NCBI GenBank assembly: GCA_009763385.1
Contig: CM019827.1
Coordinates: 90,194,314-90,258,313 of the forward strand
Direction of reading: 5' to 3'
Source of the DNA: Coix lacryma-jobi var. lacryma-jobi
Lineage: Eukaryota; Streptophyta; Magnoliopsida; Poales; Poaceae
Length of the DNA stretch: 64,000 bases
Shown here: positions 54,701-64,000 of the stretch, piece after piece
How the letters are laid out: each line of letters starts with the position of its first letter
How positions within the stretch are numbered: position 1 is the stretch's first letter
The notes under the pieces: model-generated
What the model saw: only the letters and a program-made list of their open reading frames with translations
Told to the model about the DNA's origin: nothing
Databases searched by the model: none
Made by a program: the position numbers and the translations under genes

Positions 54701-56210
54701 CACTCCTATGGTTTGCAATGCAATTACGAAATTAACCTGATATGTTTGTTGCATTAGGTTATAGGAGTTGAGTGACATCGTTGCTTCATTAATTACTTAT
54801 CCTTGTCCACCTACAATTATTGTCTTAATATCCCTATCAAGTCTAGGCTCGTTTCTGCTTAGTCTGCTTAGACCGGTAAAAGTCGGTTGATTTCCTGTCT
54901 CCGGCATATAGGTGGATACTAATCCTGACTAGCCCAGTGCTATCATGGAGATAACCATGTGATAATTAATCTGAGACCGGGCGGGATGTAGGAGCAGCAG
55001 GACATGGGTCCTGTGTGCTAGTAGTCTCTTGTCTGTGTCGATTAGGACCCGACGAAGGCACACCTCAGTCATTTTGAACGCGTCAATCACTTAACGGTGT
55101 AGGTCGGAGTACCTCCCGTGAAGCCGAGTAAGGCTATTCGAGCCGGTGATGGAGATGTTGATGCCTAACACCCATGGCCTTATATGTACCGTGGGCAACT
55201 AATCTGAGCAACCTGGCATGGTCCGTGGACAGGCGGGGCCTGATTGACCTGGCATGACTGTGGGAAGTTATAGATTGAGTGACCTGGCATTGATATAACC
55301 CTCGGTGTAGAAGGGCCCATGACCGTCCCGCGTGTTGTGTTCTCGAATTTCCTGAAGTGGTCGCCGACAGCTGCCTGGCAAGGTGTGATCGGGCGAGTGT
55401 GCGACATCTTTGTCCCCAGCTGGGTAGGAATCGATTATAATCGCCATCGCTCCTGGATAGTGAGTAACTTGACTAGGCATGTGTTACCGTAGTAACTTAT
55501 GGAACTAAAGATGGTTATGATGTTTAATCTGAAAGGCTATTGATGAAATAGTCAGTCTTGTTTGATTAAGTAGCCAAGTGATTGCTCTAGATCAAGTGCA
55601 AATCTAGTTAATCAGGTCGTTACATAAAATTGACTGCTAAATACTCTAATGGCGATTATTTAATTAATAAAATGCTTTTATGCAAAAGGTGAGTATGGCC
55701 AACCCCAGACACGGCCTTGCATGCTCCTTGGTGTCGTTATTTCTGGTTTATGATGGGTAAGTCTAGCTGAGTACCTTCTCGTACTCAGGGTTTTATCCCT
55801 TGTTGTTGCAGATGGGCAATGCTTCTACGACTATTGCGAGAAGTGTCTGTACCCCGTCGAGGGTGGTGACTAGACCATGGGCATGGTCATCTCTTATTCT
55901 CCCCTGATGCTTTTGTGGACTGATCAGGCAATGGCACCGTACTATGACCTGAGAAATTATGTTTAAAACTATGTTGCTTCCGCTTTTGTATTCCGAACTT
56001 TGGTTTGTAATAACTGTTAAACTCCGATGTGATTTGAACTATGTGCGAACTGAATGTACCTCGTGGACATGTACGCTAATCTATTGTTGAATGATTGAAA
56101 TCCTTCGAGATTTCTGGACTACCGTGTTTGTACGAGCTTAACTACGTGTAATCTCTGTAAAAGCGGAGATTCGGTGCTTAATCTGGTATAAATTGGTCGG
56201 TTGTGTCACA
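51768..56210 (+). repeat. Tek-2: solo LTR of a Del/Tekay element, 4443 bp
   Basis: TGTAACACCCCTGG to GGTTGTGTCACA, collinear with the Tek-1 LTR but clearly diverged. No internal sequence. The flanks are TCATG (51763-51767) and GCATG (56211-56215), a target duplication with one mismatch, which supports formation of a solo LTR by recombination. The GC-rich part (52430-53540) is poorly similar to that of Tek-1, while the AT-rich and 3' parts align well. Confidence 0.88.
54535..54735 (+). CDS. Small conserved ORF inside the Tek-2 LTR, 66 codons
   Basis: Counterpart of 23894-24091: starts MHHTGLVVEIENPPPEEP, has an acidic middle, then the core HLPECRDHRPSDFERGKPRS, and ends three codons beyond a shared LL.FA segment. 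It is uninterrupted although this is a solo LTR. Function unknown; a chance open frame is possible. Confidence 0.45.
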   Translation: MHHTGLVVEIENPPPEEPCPEQTQDERTEEGDVEHLPECRDHRPSDFERGKPRSIPLLWFAMQLRN

Positions 56211-56700
56211 GCATGCATCTACAGGATCTAACTACTCTAATACCAAAAGTAAAATAAATACAGGAGCAAGATGTTCAAGGACACTTGCCAGCGGGCTGGG
56301 TCGAATCGATGGAGACGAAGGCTGGATTCTGGGGTTCCACGTAGCTCGCACTCGCTACATCAAATATCATCACATGGCCCAAACATAGCAAATAAATAAC
56401 AATACATCAATAGTATGAAAACAGAAATTAAATAGATTTAACACGTGGAGCTCGGCGAGACGAATCTAACGCGACTTGAATGGATCAAATCGGAGTTAAA
56501 ACGTGAAAGTTATAGGTATTTGAAGTCGGGTGGCAAATCTATAAATAGATCAAAGTCATTTTCGTAATTTGAAATAAAACAAAACTGAAAAGGGAGAGCT
56601 GCTGGACCCGGCCTCAAATATCCTGGAAATAGGGGGTCAAGAACGAAAGAAACGGCAGACTCAGAAAACAAGAACTGGACTGCGGGTTAATTATGATAAA
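56211..56700 (-). repeat. Tek-F LTR, part 2, reverse strand
   Basis: Continues the sequence broken at 51767 (GCATGCATCTACAGGATC). The outer end of this LTR could not be found; 56700 is an estimate. From there to about 56940 the sequence is unassigned. Confidence 0.45.
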
Positions 56701-56939
56701 GCTAAGGGGCTAAGGACACAAAGTGTACACGCACTATGTTGTAGACAAGGCCCATGACACATAGACCGGTGGTGTATTGTGAGATTGGTCTACCATGGAC
56801 CAGGTCTACGATGATGTGTGTTTATATGTGTATTTCTATTCTATTTATTGAATTGTTTCTCTAAAGGAAAATGGCCACAAAACATGGACACATCATGCTG
56901 ATGTCATGCTTATATCATCAAGCTAACAAGCAGAACCTT

Positions 56940-57305
56940 GCTCCTTGTGCTCACGCTATCGCCTGTCATGGCGATGTGCGGCTAGCCGTGCTTGAGACTG
57001 GAGGGGGGCGCCGGAGGACAGCGGCGTGGTGCTTCGGTTTCGGCTGGCTCGAGAGCGTGGAGATCGGCGACGTGGTTTCATCCGGCGTGTCGGTGGCCGG
57101 CCTGTGCTGTGCGGCTTGGTAGCGCCATTGGCGAGCCCACTAGAGCTCGCCTTGGGGTGATCTAGAGTGCAGCAGAGACAGTATAGATGGGTGACACAGA
57201 AGGAGAGGCTCACCGCGAACACGCTGGAGAGCTCCTCGACGCCGGAGTTGAATTGCAGATGTATGACGACGCGGTGGAGTGGACCGGAGCCCTGGGTGAA
57301 GGTCT
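56940..57305 (-). other. GC-rich gene-like fragment, left of Cop-G
   Basis: Strongly GC-rich compared with its surroundings. On the minus strand a frame reading FTQGSGPLHRVVIHLQFNS leads to GVEELSSVFA and a GCG-GTGAGC that looks like a splice donor near 57215. It was continuous with 62463-63140 before Cop-G inserted (duplicated GGTCT). It may be a gene remnant or captured fragment; no family is recognised. Confidence 0.35.
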
Positions 57306-57698
57306 CGTAGAAGCAGGATCAATCACAAAACGCAAATATCACAGTGGATATTAGAAGAACACGCAAGAACACGAGAATTTGGGCTCTGAGCTCCCAAAAC
57401 CATGGAGGACGGAGCTGCTTTTCTCAGATTTGCTATGACAGTTCACAAGAGGATACAAAACACACACACTCTATGTTTCAGACGACACAACGCTTAACCA
57501 GCTAAATTACACTAATAAACTCCACGCTCCACACTAGATACAACCGTCGCTCCTTGATGTGCACGACGTCGCCCATATTCCTGGACACCAACAGCAACTG
57601 CTAGTCTGAACTGCGCCTTCCACCATTTGAAATTCCAGCGTTTCCCGCTTCTCTTCGGCTTTAGCTGACAGCTCCAACTACTAGTGATTACACCAACA
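57306..57698 (-). repeat. Cop-G 3' LTR, 393 bp
   Basis: + strand CGTAGAAGCAGG (expected TGTAGAAGC; the terminal base has changed) to TTACACCAACA. It contains 53 bases near 57427-57480 that the 5' LTR lacks. Confidence 0.92.
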
Positions 57699-57715
57699 TA
57701 CTGCCCCTTAATCCT
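57699..57715 (-). other. Cop-G polypurine tract
   Basis: + strand TACTGCCCCTTAATCCT; on the minus strand AGGATTAAGGGGCAGTA leads into TGTTGG. Confidence 0.7.
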
Positions 57716-58547
57716 GGTGGGAGCTAAGAACTCGAACCCCCATCATGTGTCTCATAGTTGCCAACTTGATCGCCGGCAACGGCTTAGTCAGTGCATCTGC
57801 TCTCTGCAGATTGGTACAGACCCTTCTCACTGCTATCTGCCCAAGCTCCACACATTGTCTAATAAAGTGATACTTAATATCAATGTGTTTGCTTCTACCA
57901 TGAAAGACTGGGTTCTTCATAAGCGCTATGGCTGAATTATTGTCCACATACAGAGTCACCACTTGCTGTTCTCTCCCTGTTATTTCTGACAACAAATTCC
58001 TCAACCAAAGAGCTTGTCTTGCTGCTGCAGTAGCAGCCATGAACTCAGATTCACAGGAGGAAAGAGACACTATTTTCTGTTTTTGTGAGCACCAAGATAT
58101 CAGGCTATCATTCAAATAGAAAGCCATACCTCCTGTGCTTTTCCTCCCCACTACGTCAGCTCCATGATCACTATCAGAGTATCCAGTGATCACTTCCTGC
58201 CTGCCTTCTTGTGTATAGACCAATCCAAACTCAGTTGTTCCTTTGAGATACCTAAGTATCTGTTTTACTGCCTTCAAATGCATCTCAGTAGGATTCTCCA
58301 TAAATCTGCTGGCCACCCCAACAGAATATGCCAGATCAGGTCTGGTATGCAGTAAGTACCTCAAGCACCCTATCAGCTTCCTATAGTTTGTAGCATCCAC
58401 TCTGATCCCCTCTTTATCTTCATGCAGTTTCAAACCAGGTTCCATAGGATACTTTGTTGCATTGCAATCTCCCAAACCAAATTGGACTAACACCTTCTTG
58501 GCATATGCAGTTTGCTTTATGGTCAGATACTCCTCCCTCTGTTCCAC
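57708..58547 (-). pseudogene. pol: Cop-G RNase H and end of reverse transcriptase
   Basis: A 279-codon frame: EYLTIKQTAYAKKVLVQFGL (end of the polymerase domain), CLRYLLHTRPDLAYSVGVAS, then RNase H with YSDSDHGADVVGRKSTGG, SWCSQKQKIVSLSSCESEF, LYVDNNSAIALMKNP and HGRSKHIDIKYHF. It ends VRVLSSHQD a few bases before the 3' LTR. Joined to the upstream frame by a shift near 58560. It removes the RNA strand during replication. Confidence 0.92.
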
Positions 58548-60716
58548 TTCTATCCCCTAGATAGTAGGACAGAGTCCCAAGGTGACTCATCTCAAATTCA
58601 CCTGTCATCTGCTGTTTGAATTTGCTGATCTCCATTGGATCACTCCCTGACACAATGAGATCATCAACATATACACCCAAGATTATACTTTCTTTTCCAG
58701 AACCTCTTGTGTATACTGCTTGTTCACTAAGGCATCTCCTCAAGCCAAGTTTCTTCAGACTCCTATCAAGTCTCATGTTCCACGCCCTTGGAGCTTGTTT
58801 GAGACCATACAAGGCTTTGTTCAGTCTCAAAACACAATTCTCTTTGCCCTTCACAACATAACCCTCAGGTTGCTGGACATAGACTTCTTCCTCCAAGACT
58901 CCATGCAGAAATGCTGACTTGACATCTAGGTGATGGACCTCCCAACCCCTGTTTGCTGCAAGTGCCAAGATAAACTTCACTGTATCTAATCTGGCAACAG
59001 GTGCAAACACTTCTTCATAGTCCACACCATGCTTCTGTACATAACCTTTGGCTACTAGTATTGCCTTGTGTTTTACAACTTCTCCATCAGCATTCTTCTT
59101 CAGCTTGAACACCCACTTGAGGCCTATAGCTTTCTGCCCTGCTCGTAAACTGGCCAGTTTCCAAGTCCCATTCTTCTCAATGGACTCTATTTCCCTGTCC
59201 ATGGCTCCCTCCCAATCTGGATTTCCAGCTGCCTCACTATAGTTATTTGGTTCATCTGTCTCTGCTAACAAAGCTTCACCTTCATCATCTTCCAAAGGTT
59301 CACCATCAGAGTCATACTGCAGCACTACTTCACCAGTAGTGTTGTAGATATCATTCAGAGACCTGTACCTCCCTGGTTCTTCATCTGAATTGTACCGTGT
59401 CTGTACTCCTGACCCTCCTGGTATGTTATGCAACGACTCTGAACCCTGAGCTGAAATAGGATTCACCATCCCTGAATGCACATGATCAGCACCTCCTTGT
59501 GGTGTATTCTCTCCCTGCACAGACTCCACCGGTTCACCACCAGTGTCAGCACCACTTCCACCTACTTCTCGTGCTCCCTCTTCTACAGATGTATCCTCTG
59601 TATCACTTGGTTCCCCCAGTGCAGAAGGAAACACAATCTCTTCATCAGTGTGAAAACCCTCTGAATCCACATCACAATCATCCCAACTCCATGGCACAAT
59701 CTCCTCAAAAATGACATCCCTGCTCACCAGCACTTTATTCTGTTTGGCATCAAACAGTCTATGTGCCTTTGAGCCTTCCTCCACTCCTAAGTAGACAGTC
59801 TTCATACTCCTGTCATCCAGCTTCTTTAGATGTGGATTTGTGACTTTCATATGTGCCAGACACCCAAACACCTTCAGATGTCCCAAATGTGGTCTTCTCC
59901 CCACCCACATTTCATATGGTGTCATGTTCACTACTGCTCTAGTAGGCAATCTGTTTAAGACATAAACAACATGCCTAACTGTCTCTCCCCACATTTTCCC
60001 TGGTAGTTTCATGCATTTCATCATTGTTCTAGCCATCTCTACTACTGTTCTATTTCTTCTCTCAACCACTCCATTCTGTTGTGGTGTGTATGGAGTAGTT
60101 AACTGTCTTTTGATCCCTGCACTCTCACAAATCTCTGCAAAAGCACCTGACAGAAACTCCCCCCCCCCACGATCTGAACGAATGATTTTTATTTTTCTAT
60201 CTACTGCATTCTCAACTTCAGCTTTGAACTTAGCTAATGCAGGAGTGGCTTGATCCTTACTTCTCAACATATACACATGCATGAATCTAGTATGATCATC
60301 AACAAACAAGATGAAATACTTATTACTAGCTGCTGTTGAAGGTGTGATGGGCCCACAAAGATCAACATGAATCACCTCCAGTGGCTTTTCTGCTCTGAAA
60401 CTTGTTGAGCCTTAGGAAATGGTCTTCTTGTCTGCTTCCCAGCCAAGCAAGAGTGACACAGCTTCTCAGGTTGCCTGACGAGTGGTACTCCTCCTACCAT
60501 CTCCTTCTCTGCCACCATCTTCAGAGTCCTGAAATTGACATGGCCTAGCCGTCCATGCCATAGCCAGTCTGGATCCTCCAAGCTTCCCATCATGCACTCG
60601 GACTCCACAGGCTTTAACTCTACCTTGTATAGCCTATTGGCGGACCTCTGCACCTTCAACAAGAGTCTCAGGGGACTTTTCTCGAGCACCTCTAGAACAT
60701 CTCCATCCTTCTCCAC
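58548..60716 (-). pseudogene. pol: Cop-G integrase and reverse transcriptase
   Basis: 60716-60372 gives the pre-integrase zinc finger (LWHGRLGHVNF...CHSCLAGKQ); a one-base shift near 60400 leads to the next frame. 60375-58563 gives the integrase core (VDLCGPI, FVDDHTRF, RSDRGGGEFL, QQNGVVERRNRT), an acidic linker, and the polymerase (NGTWKLA, GLKWVFKLKKN, DYEEVFAPVARLDTVK, HHLDVKSAFLHG, ALYGLKQAPRAW, YVDDLIVSG). The catalytic YVDD is intact. The glycine triplet in DRGGGEF comes from a C10 run at about 60160 and looks like a slippage gain of one codon. The lineage within Copia was not assigned. Confidence 0.93.
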
Positions 60717-60845
60717 CCGACAGCCATTTTCAGTGAGCTAGTCCCAGGCTGATCAGGTTACTCTTGAGCTTCGGAAGGTAGTAGACATCTCGGAGCAGCC
60801 ACTAGGTTCCCATCCTTGCACCGAAATAGAATGGAACCCTTTCCT

Positions 60846-61079
60846 TCAATCTGCACCGAGGACCCGTCTCCAAACCTCACCTTGTCGGTGACCCCTCCAT
60901 CCAGCTTCTAGGAACTTGCTGGGATCCCCAGTCATATGACTGCTCGCCCCATTGTCCAGGTACCAGCTATCGCCGGAGTGCTCCCCACCGCCGGTCAGAT
61001 GCAGTTCTAGCACCACCTTTCCCTCTGCCAGATTCACGGCCTCCCGCCGACCTCTCTGACAGATGGAGATTGGCTTCAC
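60846..61079 (-). pseudogene. pro: Cop-G protease
   Basis: Minus-strand frame with SWYLDNGASSHMTGD near 60925-60965. The usual Copia aspartic protease motif is D(S/N)GAS. The frame differs from gag and is broken after RRVLGAD; only the active-site region is clear. Confidence 0.85.
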
Positions 61080-62060
61080 TGGACCTCACCTTCTTCTCTT
61101 CTTCAGCCACGGCCAGCATCAATCCAAGCGCCGGCTCCATCTCCGCTCGCTCATGATGTGCCGCTTCCTCCTTCTCGCCGCCAGGACACCTATTGGCGTA
61201 ATGACCATATTCTTTGCATTTGAAACACTGAATATGGCTCTTATCTTTCTTCCCACCTCCTGCGCCAGAGTTCTCCCGACCTTGGCCACCGCCTCGGCTT
61301 CTTCCTCGACCTCGTCCTCTACCGCGTCCAGCCTCTGATGACTTCCCTCTCCCCGATGAGTCACCTCCGGCCTTCCTCTGTCTTGCCTCCCACTCTGCCT
61401 GAGTGAGGAGTAACTGTCCACCTTCAGTCTTCGAACTCCCGGCTCCCCGCCTAGTTCTCTCCTCGTAAGCCTTCAGACGCCCAACTGCTTCTTCGAATAC
61501 CAAGTCCTTGAGATCGTAGAACTGCTCGATCCCGACGATGACATGAATGAATGAGTCCGGCATGGTGTCAAAGAGTTCTTCACCAGTGCAGCATCATCCA
61601 ATGTACTGCCCAGATTGCTATACTTTACTGACATCCCCATCAGTTTCCCAGCATAGGAATCCACCGACTCATCTCCCGACATCTTCATGGCATCAAATTC
61701 ACTCTTCAGCATCTGCAATCGTGCATCCTGCACGCGATCGGCTCCGACAAATCTCGACTTCAGGCACTGCCAAACCTCCCTGCCTGTCTTATTCTTCGCC
61801 ACCTGCATCAGCAGGTCATCTGGCAAGCACTGCAATAGATGCGCTCGCACCGTCTTGTCCTTGCTGGACTGCGCCGCCGTCAGCGTCGATGACGTCCCCT
61901 CCGGAGGTTCCACCACCTCCCAGACGCCTTGGTCCTCCATGATGGCTTGTACCCGGATGCACCAGCTTGTATAGTTGCTGGATGTCAACTGCGGGTAGCT
62001 GTACCGCCGCCGATCGCCATTGACACCGCCGCCTCCGCCCGAACTCCGGTCACTCATCAT
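60967..62060 (-). pseudogene. gag: Cop-G gag
   Basis: Start ATG at 62060 (MMSDRSSGGGG). Gag domain: SYPQLTSSNYTSWCIRVQAI, GREVWQCLKSRFVGADRVQD, ARLQMLKSEFDAMKM and SVDSYAGKLM. A frameshift near 61570 moves it to the frame FDLKDLVFEEAVGRLKAYEE-like (61563-60967), with an Arg/Gly-rich stretch and one zinc knuckle CFKCKEYGHYANRC near 61190-61235. The size is normal for Copia gag. Confidence 0.92.
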
Positions 62061-62105
62061 GAACAAACGCAACGCACACACGCAACACTTTGGCTTGTGA
62101 TCAGC

Positions 62106-62117
62106 TCCGATACCACG
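62106..62117 (-). other. Cop-G primer-binding site (tRNA-iMet)
   Basis: + strand GCTCCGATACCA followed by CG next to the LTR; on the minus strand TGGTATCGGAGC. Confidence 0.85.
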
Positions 62118-62457
62118 TGTAGAAGCAGGATCAATCACAAAACGCAAATATCATAGTGGATATTAGAAGAACACGCAAGAACACAAGAATTTGGGCTCTG
62201 AACTCCCAAAACCACGGAGGACGGAGCTGCTTTTCTCAGACGACACAACGCTTAACCAGCTAAATTACACTAATAAACTCCACGCTCCACACTAGATACA
62301 ACCGTCGCTCCTTGATGTGCACGACGTCGCCCACGTTCCTGGACACCAACAACAACTGCTAGTCTGAACTGCACCTTCCACCATTTGAAATTCCAGCGTT
62401 TCCCGCTTCTCTTCGGCTTTAGCTTGACAGCTCCAACCACCAGTGATTACACCAACA
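62118..62457 (-). repeat. Cop-G 5' LTR, 340 bp
   Basis: + strand TGTAGAAGCAGG to TTACACCAACA. Lost 53 bases relative to the other LTR between two TCAGA copies. Confidence 0.93.
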
Positions 62458-62462
62458 GGTCT

Positions 62463-63200
62463 AGCAGGCGTCTGCGGCCACGGATTTTGATCGCCGATTA
62501 GAGACGTGGGTGCGGCCCGTCCTCGCGACACCAGCAGAGGGCACGTGATGACTCAAGGTGCCCGGAGGGGGGGAAGATTCAGGGCAGAGGCGGATGACGC
62601 TGTGAACTAGAGCGGCGGCGCCATGGCTGGGCCTCGCCGGCGCACTCGGAGGTCGTCGCCGTCTACCGCACATGGGAAACTATTGGCAGGGGCGGAGAAG
62701 ACTGAGGAGCTCACCGCGGGGTCGAGGATGCAGCTGTCGTCGACGTGCGGACTCCGGGGATGCCTGGCCTCCGGGAGCAGTGACGCCGGCTATGGCGGCT
62801 GCGACGGCCCACGCTCCAGAGTCCGATCGACCTTCGGGAAAAGGCCGAATGACTTCGTAGAACCAATGGAGGGTGGAGGAGGGGTCGGTGGTTGCCCCTC
62901 CCCGACTGGAAAACGAGCTTGAGCCCGGCTCGGTAGTGGTGGTGGCGCGGTGGGGAGAAGATGCTAGACCGGGGAAAGGGAAAGAGAACAAGGGCGGTGC
63001 CTATTGTAGGCCGATGGTGATGGGTGGCAGCACCAATCTTGCAGATCGATCCGAGAGGATCAGAGAGGGCGGACGAACGGCACACGAGCCGCGCGGAGGC
63101 GAGCTGCACGGGAAACGCGTTCGGGAGGGAGAAGGATATATCCGACTAGGTGGGCCTGGCATGTCAGCAACATTGGGCGGCTGCCATGTGGGCCCTGCGT
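62463..63200 (-). other. GC-rich gene-like fragment, right of Cop-G
   Basis: Continuation of 56940-57305. Minus-strand frames such as FYEVIRPFPEGRSDSGAWAV (62991-62680) end at another GCG-GTGAGC possible donor near 62712. Overlapping frames in both strands reflect GC content, so none can be trusted. It may be a gene remnant or transposon-captured exons. Confidence 0.35.
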
Positions 63201-63209
63201 GCAGCGATA

Positions 63210-64000
63210 GGTGTTGAGTTGTGGTGTTTCTGTGTTGGTGTGCATGTGCAACATGTGTCTCTTGGCTGTGTTGATGTGCAGGTGTTGAGCTCGGATACAG
63301 TGGTCGATGGCGAAGTGAGAGTCAAGTAGAGACGTGTCGTGCCGATGGATCGGGAATGGTGAAGGATGGGCGTGCCGTGCGGCAGACGTGCCATGCCGAT
63401 GTACCTAGAGCGGTGAAGGGCGGACGTGAGGCTTGGACCGACGGACCAGAGGGCCAGAGGACCAGCTGTGGTAGCTGGCACCCGGCATCGGCGAGCGAGA
63501 GCACATGGGGATGTGTTTCATCGGCCGAGTCAGGACGAAGACGATGGCGTCGTGGCACTTGGCGGAAGGTCGGACACGGGCTTGCGTGCAGCGCAAGTGC
63601 CGTCGGCCAAGTCAAGAAGGAAGGCGAAGGCGTTGTGCCCGGCGTGGAGGCTGGACATGCCATCGACATCGGTGCCGGTGGTCAGGGGTGTGCGAACGAC
63701 ATCCCGTCTACGGTGCGGGTTCGGTAGCTGAGCCTCAAAAAGCTACCTCGACGGTTTCCGAGTTTGGGCCTCAAAACTCGGGATGGACGGTTTCCAGGTT
63801 TGGGCCTCAATACTTGGGCTCACAGGTTTCCTGAGTTTCGGCCTCAAAACTCGGGGTGGACGGTTTCCAGGTTTGGGACTCAAAACTTGGGCTGGCGGGT
63901 TTCCCGGTTTGGGCCTCAAAACCTAGGGAAGGTCCAAAAGGACGGTCGACGCGTGGCGGCTCCGAGAGGCTTGCGTTGCGGCGAAGCCATCAGTGAGAAG
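63210..64000 (+). repeat. Cop-H LTR, 5' part, running off the window
   Basis: From about 63275 the sequence follows Cop-B 9862 onward (GTGTTGAGCTCGGATACAGTG; AGTCAAGTAGAGACGTG; CGTGCCGATGGA), so it is an LTR of the same or a sister family on the + strand. The left border is approximate. Confidence 0.7.
63723..63928 (+). repeat. Tandem hairpin array in the Cop-H LTR
   Basis: A GGTAGCT/AGCTACC stem (63723-63747) is followed by units at 63758-63781, 63794-63817, 63831-63854, 63867-63890 and 63903-63928. Each has 8-base arms around GGGCCTCA or a one-base variant. The unit at 63758 is a perfect CCGAGTTT/AAACTCGG stem; the others have one or two mismatches, mostly G-T type, or one inserted base. 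Confidence 0.88.

Larger units (their letters stand above)
57306..62457 (-). mobile_element. Cop-G: complete Ty1/copia element, 5152 bp, reverse strand, TSD GGTCT
   Basis: Short LTRs (393 and 340 bp), an iMet primer-binding site, gag, protease, integrase, reverse transcriptase and RNase H in Copia order (integrase before polymerase), and a polypurine tract. GGTCT at 57301-57305 repeats at 62458-62462. Frameshifts near 61570, 61000, 60400 and 58560 prevent one polyprotein. The LTRs differ at several positions and by a 53-base deletion, so the insertion is not recent. Confidence 0.95.

Noticed and set aside
1..64000. tRNA, rRNA or known ncRNA genes
   Set aside because: None seen; tRNA-like strings are primer-binding sites of retrotransposons only.

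Overview
This is plant nuclear DNA, almost certainly from a grass and probably a panicoid (sorghum, sugarcane or maize group). That inference rests on the long Copia and Gypsy LTR families, CACTA elements carrying the GCCGAGTGCC/GGCACTCGGC subterminal repeat, a Stowaway MITE, and a CC-type glutaredoxin gene with grass-like GC-rich codons. Nothing bacterial is present. Roughly 90 percent of the window is nested transposable elements, and nearly every long ORF belongs to a decayed retrotransposon. The one convincing host gene is the intronless glutaredoxin at 44941-45252.

Layout. 1-8218: a very young gag-only Copia element (Cop-A), cut by the window start. 8219-9779: reverse-strand Gypsy gag remnant. 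9780-11795: LTR, PBS and gag start of a second Copia (Cop-B). 11800-15705: LTR and 3' part of a reverse Athila-like Gypsy (Ath-E). 15706-36332: a Del/Tekay-type Gypsy (Tek-1) with an ORF ahead of gag, gag-pol with chromodomain, and a 4.25 kb 3' LTR; its 5' LTR is missing. A complete reverse Athila-like Gypsy (Ath-D, 24600-35336, TSD GGCAG) lies inside that LTR. 36590-39581: CACTA-1 (TSD ATT) with a nested LTR and a nested CACTA MITE. 39761-40070: MITE. 40177-43625: CACTA-2 (TSD CGT) with a TNPA-like gene. 44173-44431: Stowaway. 44779-45252: glutaredoxin promoter and gene. 45827-50196: three reverse Copia LTRs or LTR pieces. 50197-56.7k: a reverse Gypsy LTR (Tek-F) split by a 4.44 kb solo LTR (Tek-2, 51768-56210). 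57306-62457: complete reverse Copia (Cop-G, TSD GGTCT) inside a GC-rich gene-like fragment. 63.2k-end: another Copia LTR (Cop-H).

Function. The elements are parasites, most of them with broken proteins. Stops, frameshifts and catalytic substitutions (FMDN in the Ath-D reverse transcriptase, DTE in the Tek-1 protease) suggest that movement now would need partner proteins. The most unusual signals are non-coding. The Cop-B/Cop-H LTRs carry tandem 24-nt hairpins whose 8-bp stems change in compensating ways around a constant loop. Several unrelated LTR families each carry their own dispersed GC-rich palindrome. Two diverged Tekay LTRs keep a common 65-66 codon ORF. Athila-type LTRs contain a second tRNA-Asp-like primer-binding site.
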